From contig NZ_JAAOYM010000001.1 in assembly GCF_011761185.1 (NCBI RefSeq), positions 2,604,001-2,668,000 of the forward strand: a stretch of 64,000 bases of DNA. Direction: 5' to 3'. The notes under the pieces are model-generated. The model was not told where the DNA came from and did no database searches. It saw only the letters and a list, made by a program, of their open reading frames with translations. The translations under genes were made by a program, and so were the position numbers. This document shows, piece by piece, positions 29,682 to 37,230 of the stretch (positions within the stretch are counted from its first letter, which is position 1; each line of letters starts with the position of its first letter). This DNA comes from Saccharomonospora amisosensis. Lineage in GTDB: Bacteria > Actinomycetota > Actinomycetes > Mycobacteriales > Pseudonocardiaceae.

Positions 29682-30581
29682 ATGCGGCTGACCGAACGGC
29701 AGTGGCACGAACGCGAGCGGGCACACGTCGAGCGGATGCGTCGCTGGACGGTGCCGCATCGCGCCCGCAGGTCGAGAGCGGAGAAGCACCCGGTTCTGGA
29801 CTTCCTGTTCACCTACTACTCGCACCCGCCCGCGCACCTGGAGCGCTGGCAACCGGGCCCTGGCGTGGTTCTCGAAGGTCAGTCGGCCACCCGTTTCCTG
29901 CGCGGGGGCGGGTATCACGAGGTGGCAGGCGGGGTGGCGGTGAACGAAGCCACCGCCACCTCCACCTCCACCGCGGCCGGGGGCAGGGCCGCCGAGCGCA
30001 CGCTTGCCCTGCTGGAGGCGACCGCGCGGCGAGCACCGAGGCTGAGCTGTTTCGGGCTGCACGAGTGGGCCATGGTCTACCGGGAGTCTCCGGAGCGGCT
30101 TCGGCACCCACAACTGCCGCTGCGGCTCGGCTCGGCGGGCACCGACGAGGTGCTGGAGTCACTCGGCGTGCGCTGTGGGCACTTCGACGCCTTCCGGTTC
30201 TTCACCGAGGCGGCCCGCCCGCTCAACGCGCTTCGGCCCACCAGACAGACCCAACCCGAGCTCGACCAGCCCGGCTGTCTTCATGTCGGGATGGACCTGT
30301 ACAAGTGGGCGTACCAGCTCGGTGCCTTCGTGCCTGCCGAACTGCTCGGCGATTGCTTCGAACTGGCGGCCGACATCCGGGAGCTGGACATGCGGGCCAG
30401 CCCCTACGACCTGTCCGCCATGGGGTACTCGCCGGTGCGGATCGAGACGGCTGAGGGCCGCGCCGAGTACGCCCGAGCACAGGAGTCGTTCGCGCGCAGA
30501 GCCGCCCCGCTACGAGCTCGCCTGATCGAGTGCTACCGAACGCTACTCACCGCCTTCGACCAGCGACACAGCCGAACCTGA
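29682..30581 (+). CDS. Conserved protein, often labelled 3-methyladenine DNA glycosylase
   Basis: 299 residues. It has the actinobacterial family pattern HVERMRRWTVPHRARR, EKHPVLDFLFTYYSHPPAHLERWQPGPG, and HEWAMVYR / PLNALRPTRQTQPELDQPGCLHVGMDLYKWAYQ. Database names usually call this family 3-methyladenine DNA glycosylase, but no helix-hairpin-helix or other glycosylase motif can be seen, so that name is doubtful. It follows the HlyC pair by 2 bp (ATG after TGAC). Function uncertain. Confidence 0.6.
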   Translation: MRLTERQWHERERAHVERMRRWTVPHRARRSRAEKHPVLDFLFTYYSHPPAHLERWQPGPGVVLEGQSATRFLRGGGYHEVAGGVAVNEATATSTSTAAGGRAAERTLALLEATARRAPRLSCFGLHEWAMVYRESPERLRHPQLPLRLGSAGTDEVLESLGVRCGHFDAFRFFTEAARPLNALRPTRQTQPELDQPGCLHVGMDLYKWAYQLGAFVPAELLGDCFELAADIRELDMRASPYDLSAMGYSPVRIETAEGRAEYARAQESFARRAAPLRARLIECYRTLLTAFDQRHSRT

Positions 30582-30687
30582 TTTTCGTCACAGTCCGAAA
30601 TCGTTGCTGGGCTGATAGAGTGATAACGTTTTGGTTTCGTTAACCGAGCGTATTCACTCGGGTATCGAGAGGACGGAGAGGACTCCG

Positions 30688-31344
30688 ATGGGGCGACACA
30701 GCATCGTCGACCACCCCGCCGTCGAGCGGTCCGACGCGCTGACCTCCACCGGCACCCACAGGGCGATCGGCAAGGCTACCCGTCGCGGCGTGGCCGCGTG
30801 GCCGATCGCGAGCGTCGTCCTGGTTGTACTGCTCGTGCTGGGCTGGTTCGGCTGGAACTGGGCCGACGGCGTCGTGCAGAACAGGGCGCAGGCACAGGCG
30901 GCCGACTGCCAGGAGGGCGAAACCTCCATCCAGGTCGCTGTCGCACCGTCGATCGAGCAACCGGTGACACGGGCCGCGCAGACGTGGAACGAGAACCGCA
31001 CCGTGGTGCACGGCTACTGCGTCGACGTCGATGTCAAGGCCGTCGCCGCGCAGCAGGTGCTCGACTCGCTGCTCGCTGGTTCCCCGGCTGGAATGCCCGC
31101 CGCGTGGATTCCCGAGTCCTCCTCCTCGATCGACCAGCTGTCCAAGCAGCGGCCCGGCCTGCTCGGCTCGAGTGGGCGGTCGGTGGCCTCGGGCGCAGCC
31201 GGCGACTACCCGTACGTGACGCTGGCCGGTGAGCAGGTCGACGACGTACAGCAGCGGGCCGCTCAGTCGTTCCGGGCCTTCCTGGTGGCGCCCGCGCAGC
31301 GAACCGGCTTCAGCGACGTCGGCCTCACCCCTGCCACGCGGTGA
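30688..31344 (+). CDS. Membrane-anchored substrate-binding-like domain protein
   Basis: 218 residues. A cytoplasmic N-terminus of about 45 residues precedes one span (AAWPIASVVLVVLLVLGWFGWNWADGV). The outside part resembles the solute-binding domain that accompanies VWA domains in larger actinobacterial proteins: IQVAVAPSIEQPVTRAAQTWNE and AAWIPESSSSIDQLSKQRPG. The VWA half is absent, so this may be a shortened paralogue. ATG 30688 has GAGAGG upstream. Its end overlaps the convergent XRE gene by 20 bp. Confidence 0.6.
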   Translation: MGRHSIVDHPAVERSDALTSTGTHRAIGKATRRGVAAWPIASVVLVVLLVLGWFGWNWADGVVQNRAQAQAADCQEGETSIQVAVAPSIEQPVTRAAQTWNENRTVVHGYCVDVDVKAVAAQQVLDSLLAGSPAGMPAAWIPESSSSIDQLSKQRPGLLGSSGRSVASGAAGDYPYVTLAGEQVDDVQQRAAQSFRAFLVAPAQRTGFSDVGLTPATR

Positions 31345-32137
31345 CGGCCCGGCCCGTGGCCTCGTCCGCGGGGTAGAACGCCTCGATCGACAGTTCGGCG
31401 AGCGTGATGTCGAGCGGGGTGCCGAACGTCGCCACGGTGCTGAAGAACGACAGCTCCTCGCCGTCACCGCCACGCAGCCGCAACGGCACCATGATGTCCC
31501 CCGGCGCGGGCAACTCCACCTCGGGTACGCGCTGCTCACATGGGTAGCCGCGCAACTCCGCCAGCAGCGCGGCCAGCCCTTCGTCGCCGGTCGCCGCGAC
31601 CTCGCGACGTAGCCTGCCCAGCAGGTGCGCACGCCACTCCCCCAGATTCGCGATCATCGGCGCCATCCCGCCGGGGTGCAGCGTGACCCGCAGGACATTC
31701 ATCGGCGGCCGCAACAACTCGGGCGCCACCCCTGCCAGCAGCATCGTCACACCCGCGTTGCTGTCCACCAGGTTCCAGCCGCGGTCCACGGCCACGGCGG
31801 GAAACGGCAGGTGAGCGGTGAGCAACCGGCGCACGGCCTCCCGTGCCGCTGCCAGTTCCGGAGCCTCCAGCGACGTCTCGGTGTAGACCGGCGCGTAACC
31901 GGCAGCGAGCAGCAACCTGTTGCGTTCCCGCAGCGGCACGTCAAGGTGCTCGCTCAGCAGCAGTACCAGCTGCCTGCTGGGCTTGGCCCTACCGGTCTCG
32001 ACGAAGCTGAGGTGCCGCGTGCTCACACCCGCCGCGACGGAGAGGTCCAACTGACTGACGCGACGTCGGCCGCGCCATTGTCGTAGCAGCTCACCGAAGG
32101 GTTCGCGAGGCGCCCTGGCCGCCGTCATGGTGCTCAT
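31325..32137 (-). CDS. XRE-family regulator with MmyB-like ligand domain
   Basis: 270 residues. HTH: ELLRQWRGRRRVSQLDLSVAAGVSTRHLSFVETGRAKPSRQLVLLLSEHLDVPLRERN (about 15-72); the rest is the MmyB-like, PAS-related domain (VDRGWNLVDSNAGVTMLLAGVAPEL) that binds fatty acids in structural work. Such regulators usually control a divergent neighbour, here the small SnoaL-like gene. Two ATGs (32137, 32128) are possible starts. Confidence 0.88.
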   Translation of the reverse strand: MSTMTAARAPREPFGELLRQWRGRRRVSQLDLSVAAGVSTRHLSFVETGRAKPSRQLVLLLSEHLDVPLRERNRLLLAAGYAPVYTETSLEAPELAAAREAVRRLLTAHLPFPAVAVDRGWNLVDSNAGVTMLLAGVAPELLRPPMNVLRVTLHPGGMAPMIANLGEWRAHLLGRLRREVAATGDEGLAALLAELRGYPCEQRVPEVELPAPGDIMVPLRLRGGDGEELSFFSTVATFGTPLDITLAELSIEAFYPADEATGRAVTAWQG

Positions 32138-32245
32138 GCCGCACAACGCTATGCCGTTGCGTTTCGTCCATGCCATGACCTCACGGGTAATCGACACGCC
32201 GCCACGGTGGCGACACCGTATGGATTCGGCACTTCGAAGCGCGCC

Positions 32246-32261
32246 GTATAGGTCGTTATAC
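32246..32261. promoter_or_regulatory. Palindrome between the XRE and SnoaL-like genes
   Basis: GTATA-GGTCGT-TATAC, a perfect 5-bp inverted repeat overlapping two possible -10 elements (TATAGG, TATACA), 40 bp before the SnoaL-like start. A plausible operator for the divergent XRE regulator. Confidence 0.45.
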
Positions 32262-32301
32262 ACAAGTGCCGGTCCGTGATCAGTAGGCGAAAGGAAAGGC
32301 C

Positions 32302-32676
32302 ATGTCGCAACCCGACTCACAGTTCAGCACGCTGGCGCACCGCTACCTGGAGGTGTTCAACACCACCGACCCCACGCAACGGCGGGCGCTCATCGAGCGG
32401 TTGTTCACCTCGGGGGCTACCTACACCGATCCGCTCGCCACGGTCACGGGTTGGGACGGGATCGACACGTTCGTCGCGGGAGCCCAGCGCCAGTTCGCAG
32501 GCCTGTCCTTCGAACTGGGCGAGCAGGTGGACGGCCACCACCACATCGCCCGGTTCCAGTGGCGGCTGGGCCAGGGCGGCACAAGCGAACCGATCGTGAT
32601 CGGCTTCGATGTGATCGTCACCGAGGGTGAGCACATCAGCGGTGTCTACGGCTTCCTGGACAAGGTGCCCGCCTGA
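32302..32676 (+). CDS. SnoaL-like / NTF2-fold protein
   Basis: 124 residues of the cone-shaped NTF2/SnoaL fold: HRYLEVFNTTDPTQRRALIERLFTSGATYTDPLATVTGWDGIDTFV, then FQWRLGQGG and GFDVIVTEGEHISGVYGFLDKVPA. Members are isomerases, hydrolases or carriers of small molecules; the substrate cannot be read from sequence. Start ATG 32302 has GGAAAGG upstream. Likely regulated by the divergent XRE gene. Confidence 0.75.
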   Translation: MSQPDSQFSTLAHRYLEVFNTTDPTQRRALIERLFTSGATYTDPLATVTGWDGIDTFVAGAQRQFAGLSFELGEQVDGHHHIARFQWRLGQGGTSEPIVIGFDVIVTEGEHISGVYGFLDKVPA

Positions 32677-32727
32677 CGCCTCGGCCGCCCCGGGGTCCGT
32701 GCGTGGCTCCGGGGCCCGCCGATCGAT

Positions 32728-33294
32728 TCAGCCGGTGCGACGGGCGTTGCGCTTCTGCGTCAGTTCGTCGGGCACCACGGGAGCGACCTCGCCGCCGTCG
32801 GCCCGCTCGGCGGGGAACTCGTGGATGGTGCCGCTGATCTCCTGCATGGCTCCGCTCACCGCGATCCCGAAGACGCCCTGACCGCCCTGCAGCAAGTCGA
32901 CGATCTCCTCCGGCGACGTGCACTCGTACACCGTCGTGCCATCGGAGAACAGCGTCACCCTCGCCAGGTCCCGCACTCCCCTTGCCCGCAGATGCTCGAC
33001 AGCGACCCGGATGTTCTGCAACGAGACGCCGGTGTCCAGCAGCCGCTTCACGATCTTGAGGACAAGGATGTCCTTGAACGAGTACAACCGCTGCGAGCCG
33101 GAGCCGTGTGCGGTACGGATACTCGGCATCACCAGCTTCGTCCTGGCCCAGTAGTCGAGCTGCCGGTAGGTGATGCCCGCGATCTGGCACGCAGCGGTAC
33201 CGCGGTAGCCAACCAGTTCGTCCGGCAACGACGCGTCGGGGAAGAGTTCACCCTGCTCGCCGTCGGCGGCCCTGATCGGGCTCTCGTCGACCAC
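32728..33294 (-). CDS. MerR-family transcriptional regulator (Rv1830 type)
   Basis: 188 residues. HTH: GYRGTAACQIAGITYRQLDYWARTKLVMPSIRTAHGSGSQRLYSFKDILVLKIVKRLLDTGVSLQNI. No metal-binding cysteines of classic MerR sensors are present. Its place beside the DUF151 gene, the FtsR-like gene, garA and gcvH matches Rv1830. The GTG start at 33294 has GAGGAGG five bases upstream. Confidence 0.88.
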   Translation of the reverse strand: MVDESPIRAADGEQGELFPDASLPDELVGYRGTAACQIAGITYRQLDYWARTKLVMPSIRTAHGSGSQRLYSFKDILVLKIVKRLLDTGVSLQNIRVAVEHLRARGVRDLARVTLFSDGTTVYECTSPEEIVDLLQGGQGVFGIAVSGAMQEISGTIHEFPAERADGGEVAPVVPDELTQKRNARRTG

Positions 33295-33658
33295 GCACGC
33301 CTCCTCTCGCCCGGCGCACGGCCGGCGAAACAAGACCCCCGCCCCCGGGATGGGAACGACCGGTACGACAACCGCGCCCAACCACCACGCCGGTCCCAGC
33401 AGGCGGAATCACACCGGCGCGATTCGTCTTGGCTTCGACGGTAGGCCCGCCTGGGCAAGGGGTCAACGCGACGCGCGGGCACCCTTGGGCGCATGTCGCG
33501 ACCGGGGTCGGCTGGTGTCGATCACTCAGCCCGTATCACTCATCCGGGTGGGGACCGAACAGCGGGAATCGGGCGGGGTTGGGGCAAGCGGCAACCGGAG
33601 GCGCGGGCAACGGCTTCGCCCGACATCGGGCGGCGGGTTCACCGCGCGCGTGCCGGGC
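33295..33658. other. Intergenic region upstream of the MerR gene
   Basis: 364 bp without a convincing gene; open frames here are shadows with poor starts. It holds one clear minus-strand promoter, TTGACC (33461-33466), 17 bp, TACCGT (33438-33443), giving a leader of about 137 nt for the MerR gene. Nothing else recognisable. Confidence 0.6.
33438..33466 (-). promoter_or_regulatory. Sigma-70-type promoter of the MerR gene
   Basis: Minus strand: -35 TTGACC and -10 TACCGT with the ideal 17-bp spacer. It reads toward the MerR gene start at 33294. Confidence 0.65.
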
Positions 33659-34132
33659 TCAGGTGTCGGCGCCGCGGAAATCCTCGGGCGAGACGGAGTC
33701 GAGGAACTCGCGGAACTTCTCGACCTCGTCCTCCTGCTCGTCGGGGATGATCAGGCCCGCCTCCTCGAGCACGGACTCCTCGGCGTGTATCGGCACTCCG
33801 ACCCGCAGCGCCAGCGCCACCGAGTCGCTCGGCCTGGCGGAGACCCGGACGTCACCGTCGAACACCAACTCGGCGAAGAAGGTGCCTTCCCGAAGATCGG
33901 TGATGATGACCTGCTGGAGCTCCCTGCCGAGGGCTCCGATGACCTCCTTGAGCAGGTCGTGTGTCAGCGGCCGGGCCGGCCGTACACCCTGCTGCTCCAG
34001 CGCGATGGCCGTGGCTTCCACCGAGCCGATCCAGATCGGCAGGTACCGCTCACCCTCGGTCTCCCGCAGCAACAAGATCGGCTGGTTCGCGGGCAGCTCG
34101 ACCCGTACGCCGACGACGCGCATCTCGCTCAT
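33659..34132 (-). CDS. DUF151 bifunctional nuclease-family protein (Rv1829 type)
   Basis: 157 residues. Typical motifs: MRVVGVRVELPANQPILLLRETEGERYLPIWIGSVEATAIALEQQGV, PARPLTHDLLKEVI, and DGDVRVSARPSDSVALALRVGVPIH. Plant and bacterial members have been reported as DNase/RNase; the physiological role in actinobacteria is not settled. It has GGAGG nine bases before ATG 34132. The conserved neighbours suggest a role with the MerR/FtsR regulators. Confidence 0.9.
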   Translation of the reverse strand: MSEMRVVGVRVELPANQPILLLRETEGERYLPIWIGSVEATAIALEQQGVRPARPLTHDLLKEVIGALGRELQQVIITDLREGTFFAELVFDGDVRVSARPSDSVALALRVGVPIHAEESVLEEAGLIIPDEQEDEVEKFREFLDSVSPEDFRGADT

Positions 34133-34366
34133 CGGGCTTCGCCTCCCTCTCCTGCGTGCGGGCAGCAGCGCTGTGACGAGGATCCCGCATCGACAACGTC
34201 GACGCTACCCGTCAAGCGGGCGCTGTGCTCGCAACGAATTTAGTTCCGTCGGCTCTTTCGCGAACCTCGAACCCACCGTACGGCATCGGTCCCGACATCG
34301 ATGCACCATCGAGATGTGGCGTAACAGACTCGACACGAGAACGCTGGTCCGGGCACCCGACCGAGT
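34133..34366. other. Gap between DUF151 and FtsR-like genes
   Basis: 234 bp. A 28-codon minus-strand reading (34212-34298, starting MSGPMPYGGFEV) is open but has no ribosome site. A possible minus promoter TTGACG lies near 34213 but lacks a good -10. Nothing else is seen. Confidence 0.4.
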
Positions 34367-35119
34367 CTACCCGCCGGTCACCGTCCGAATACCGGCCTTG
34401 ACCAGCAAGGTGTGCAGGGTGACCGACAGTGCGGCCAGTTCGCGTACCACCTCGTCGGCCCGTGCCTTGGCTTCCGCGTCGCGCTGGCGGGACAGCGGCG
34501 CGACGATCTGCTCGACGAGACCGACCTCCCGGTCGGCGGAGGCGCGGAAGGCACGCAGGTGCCTCGGCTCGATGCCGAATTCCGTCAGCTTCTTCGCGGT
34601 CCTGGCAACGCGGACGGCGTCGGAGTCGTAGAACTGCGCTGCGACCGGGCGCAACAGCCCGTACTGCCGCAGTTCGGCGAACAGGTCGTCGTCGATTCCC
34701 GCCTGCGCGAGCAGTTCCTCCCGCGTCAGCCTGGTCTCGTGGTCGCCGACGAAGTCGTCGGGCGTCGGCATACCGGGGAACTCGCCGTCGCCTGGCGTGG
34801 CGAGCGATATCAGCCTGCGCGGCAGACGTGGCCCCGGGCCGGCGGGGTGCGACCCGCTGTCGGCCGCGTCCAACTGTTCTTTGATGACCTTCAGCGGAAG
34901 GTAGTGATCGCGTTGTGCCGCAAGAACGAAACGCAGCCGCTCCACGTCGGCTGCGGCGAACTGACGGTAACCGGACGGCGTGCGGGCAGGCCTGACCAGC
35001 CCCTCCGACTCGAGGAACCTGATCTTGGAGATGGTGACGTCGGGAAAGTCCTTGCGTAACTGCGCCAGGACCGCCCCGATGCTCAACCCATCGCGCTGTG
35101 GCCGGCCGGCAGCCGTCAC
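34367..35119 (-). CDS. ftsR: MerR-family regulator, FtsR-like (Rv1828 type)
   Basis: 250 residues. HTH at the N-terminus: SIGAVLAQLRKDFPDVTISKIRFLESEGLVRPARTPSGYRQFAAADVERLRFVLAAQRDHYLPLKVIKEQL; the C-terminal half (LTREELLAQAGIDDDLFAELRQYGLL and the helical tail) is the special Rv1828/FtsR domain. C. glutamicum FtsR controls ftsZ and cell division. Start GTG 35119 overlaps the garA stop. Confidence 0.9.
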   Translation of the reverse strand: MTAAGRPQRDGLSIGAVLAQLRKDFPDVTISKIRFLESEGLVRPARTPSGYRQFAAADVERLRFVLAAQRDHYLPLKVIKEQLDAADSGSHPAGPGPRLPRRLISLATPGDGEFPGMPTPDDFVGDHETRLTREELLAQAGIDDDLFAELRQYGLLRPVAAQFYDSDAVRVARTAKKLTEFGIEPRHLRAFRASADREVGLVEQIVAPLSRQRDAEAKARADEVVRELAALSVTLHTLLVKAGIRTVTGG

Positions 35120-35580
35120 CGTGCCCCCTGGCCCCCGTGTCCCGGGCCGGTGAGGAAGACGAGGCGGAACTTGCCGATTTGGACCTCGTCGCCGCCAGCG
35201 AGCACGGCCTGGTCGACCGGTTCCCGGTTGACATAGGTCCCGTTGAGGCTGCCGACGTCGATCACCACGAACTCACCGCCCTCACGACGGAACTCGGCGT
35301 GGCGGCGAGAAACGGTGACATCGTCCAGGAAGATGTCACTGTCGGGATGACGGCCCGCGCTCGTGGTGTCCCGGTCGAGCAGGAAGCGGGAGCCCGCGTT
35401 GGGTCCGCGCTTGACCACCAGCAGTGCGGAGCCCGCCGGCAGCGCGTCGACACCGGCGTCCTGCGGCTCCACCGCAGGCGCCTCCTGGCCCTCCCCTTCC
35501 GACAGGAAGTCGGCCCGGAATACGGAAGTCCGCTCCGGAGACTGCTCCGGGGGAACGCCGGGCCCGTCGTTCGTGCTCAC
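35116..35580 (-). CDS. garA: FHA-domain metabolic regulator GarA/OdhI
   Basis: 154 residues. The FHA domain (SAGRHPDSDIFLDDVTVSRRHAEF to DVGSLNGTYVNREPVD) is almost identical to mycobacterial GarA, which inhibits 2-oxoglutarate dehydrogenase and activates glutamate synthase until phosphorylated. The N-terminal phospho-motif reads ERTSVFRAD where mycobacterial and corynebacterial proteins have ETTSVFRAD: the first Thr (PknG target) is Arg here and only the second Thr (T18 here) remains. GTG start with GGAGAG upstream. The ftsR gene overlaps its stop. Confidence 0.93.
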   Translation of the reverse strand: MSTNDGPGVPPEQSPERTSVFRADFLSEGEGQEAPAVEPQDAGVDALPAGSALLVVKRGPNAGSRFLLDRDTTSAGRHPDSDIFLDDVTVSRRHAEFRREGGEFVVIDVGSLNGTYVNREPVDQAVLAGGDEVQIGKFRLVFLTGPGHGGQGAR

Positions 35581-35673
35581 CTGAGCTCTCCTTACGCACT
35601 GAAGTGTTGTGGGCAAAACGTGGTGTAGCCAACGTACCGTGCGTGGTCACCGGGCAGTGCCGGGGCTCCCTGA

Positions 35674-36057
35674 TCAACCTTGAGTCACGCGCTGGTAGGC
35701 CTCGGCATCGAGCAGCCCCTCGACCGTGCCCGCGTCGCTGAGCCTCAGCTCGATCAGCCAGCCCTCTCCGTAGGGGTCACTATTGATCAGCTCGGGGGTC
35801 TCCGCGACGGCGTCGTTGACGGCCACGATCTCCCCGTCCAGCGGTGCGAACAGCTCCGAAACACTCTTGGTCGACTCGACCTCGCCGAACACCTCTCCCG
35901 CGTCGACCTGGCGGCCGATCTCCGGCAGGTCGACGAACACCACGTCACCGAGCTGATCCTGGGCGTACTCGGTGATCCCGACCCGCACCCTCTCCTCGTC
36001 GAGCACGGCGACCCACTCGTGCTCCTCGGTGTAGCGCAGCTCTTCCGGAGTGGACAC
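35674..36057 (-). CDS. gcvH: Glycine cleavage system H protein
   Basis: 127 residues. Lipoyl carrier that shuttles the aminomethyl group between P, T and L proteins. The lipoylated Lys is K64 in GEVESTKSVSELFAP; HEWVAV and GITEYAQDQLGDVVFVDLP are the usual family segments. Start is GTG with GAAAGGGG upstream. Lies 22 bp after the CDP-alcohol phosphatidyltransferase gene and 93 bp before garA, as in mycobacteria. The other gcv genes are not in the window. Confidence 0.94.
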   Translation of the reverse strand: MSTPEELRYTEEHEWVAVLDEERVRVGITEYAQDQLGDVVFVDLPEIGRQVDAGEVFGEVESTKSVSELFAPLDGEIVAVNDAVAETPELINSDPYGEGWLIELRLSDAGTVEGLLDAEAYQRVTQG

Positions 36058-36079
36058 CAGGCGTTCCCCTTTCCGCTCG

Positions 36080-36748
36080 TCACCGGTCCTCGCCGCCCGC
36101 ATCCTCGCACAACGCCACGCCGGATCGAGCGCTCGCAACGGCTCTGCCGGTCTGCAGCACGTACAGCGCCCCCGACCACAGGTACAGCGCGCAACCCCAC
36201 GCCGTGAACGCGTAGGCGAACGGGCGGGCGATCTCGGCCACCTGCGACTCCCCCTGGATGACGAGCAGCAACGGCAGCGCGTACATCAGCCCGAACGTCG
36301 CCGCCTTGCCCGCGTAGGTCACCTCGGGCGGGGCGAAGCCGTACCTGCCGAGAACAAGCAGAGCGAGGCCGACCACCAGCTCCCTGCCGACCAGCGCGGC
36401 GACGAGCCACCACGGAACGATCTCGCGAAGCAGGAACGCCACCAGCGTCGCCATGATGTAGAGCCGGTCCGCGGCCGGATCGAGCAACTGCCCGAGCCTG
36501 CTCGTCTGGTCGAGCCAGCGGGCCAGCTTGCCGTCGAGCCAGTCGGTCAGCGCGCTGACCACCAGCAGCGCGAGCGCCCACCCGTCCTCCTTCGGGCCGA
36601 GCAACAGCCACAGGAACACCGGAACCCCGGCCAGCCGCAGCAGAGACAGGATGTTGGGTACGGTCAGCAACTGGCCGACGAGCGAGGGTTCTCGATCACC
36701 GGTCATACCGACCGGCTCCGCCGAGTCGGCAGGCTGGGCATCGCTCAC
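36080..36748 (-). CDS. CDP-alcohol phosphatidyltransferase (PgsA2 type)
   Basis: 222 residues, about six membrane spans. The CDP-alcohol signature D-G-x2-A-R-x8-G-x3-D-x3-D is complete in DWLDGKLARWLDQTSR followed by LGQLLDPAADR near 70-95. It makes a phosphatidylglycerophosphate- or cardiolipin-type lipid in the membrane; the exact acceptor is not readable. The corresponding mycobacterial gene is pgsA2 (Rv1822) in the same neighbourhood. Confidence 0.88.
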   Translation of the reverse strand: MSDAQPADSAEPVGMTGDREPSLVGQLLTVPNILSLLRLAGVPVFLWLLLGPKEDGWALALLVVSALTDWLDGKLARWLDQTSRLGQLLDPAADRLYIMATLVAFLLREIVPWWLVAALVGRELVVGLALLVLGRYGFAPPEVTYAGKAATFGLMYALPLLLVIQGESQVAEIARPFAYAFTAWGCALYLWSGALYVLQTGRAVASARSGVALCEDAGGEDR

Positions 36749-36782
36749 CTGTTCACGGTAGCGGCACCCAACCCGCCGTCGT

Positions 36783-36989
36783 TCACCTGGCGCGGCGGTA
36801 ACTCCAGCCCCGCCGCCGCAGGTCCTCCCCGGTCAGCGCGTGCGGCCTGCCGTGGCTGTCCGTGCCCATCCAGCGCGGCCTCCCGGGGCCGCTCTCGAGC
36901 ACGTAGGGCCTGCCTTGGCTCCACACCACGGTGCATGGTGTGGTGGGCGGCTCCGGCGCCTCGTTCTCGTAGTCTCGTTCGGTCCTCAT
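36783..36989 (-). CDS. Small hypothetical protein
   Basis: 68 residues, starting MRTERDYENEAPEPPTTP. The sequence contains two short similar pieces (SQGRPYVLESGPGRPRWMG and DSHGRPHALTGEDLRRRG), suggesting a compact beta domain. It ends 34 bp before the phosphatidyltransferase start and is on the same strand. No function suggested. Confidence 0.45.
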   Translation of the reverse strand: MRTERDYENEAPEPPTTPCTVVWSQGRPYVLESGPGRPRWMGTDSHGRPHALTGEDLRRRGWSYRRAR

Positions 36990-37230
36990 CACTGCCTGTG
37001 CTCGGTTCCGGATTGTTCACTGTGGGGGTAACCCGTGAGCGCGGCTCTACACATTTCGTGCACGCACCCATCGACGCTATCGGCCGCAGGGCGCGATCCG
37101 TTAGCTCGAAGGTGATTCTGCCACCACGCAGCCGCGGTCCGCGCCGGACCCTGCCGGGTCGACCGTCCACAGTAGAAGGGTCGCCGACCGGGCCGGCCAT
37201 TACGCTGAGTAACTCGAATCGGTGCGCGGC

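Noticed and set aside
29682-30581. Firm call as DNA glycosylase
   Set aside because: The name is inherited in databases; no glycosylase motif is visible.
33295-33658. Plus-strand gene in the gap before the MerR gene
   Set aside because: Open frames there continue antisense through the DUF151 gene and have no motifs or ribosome site.
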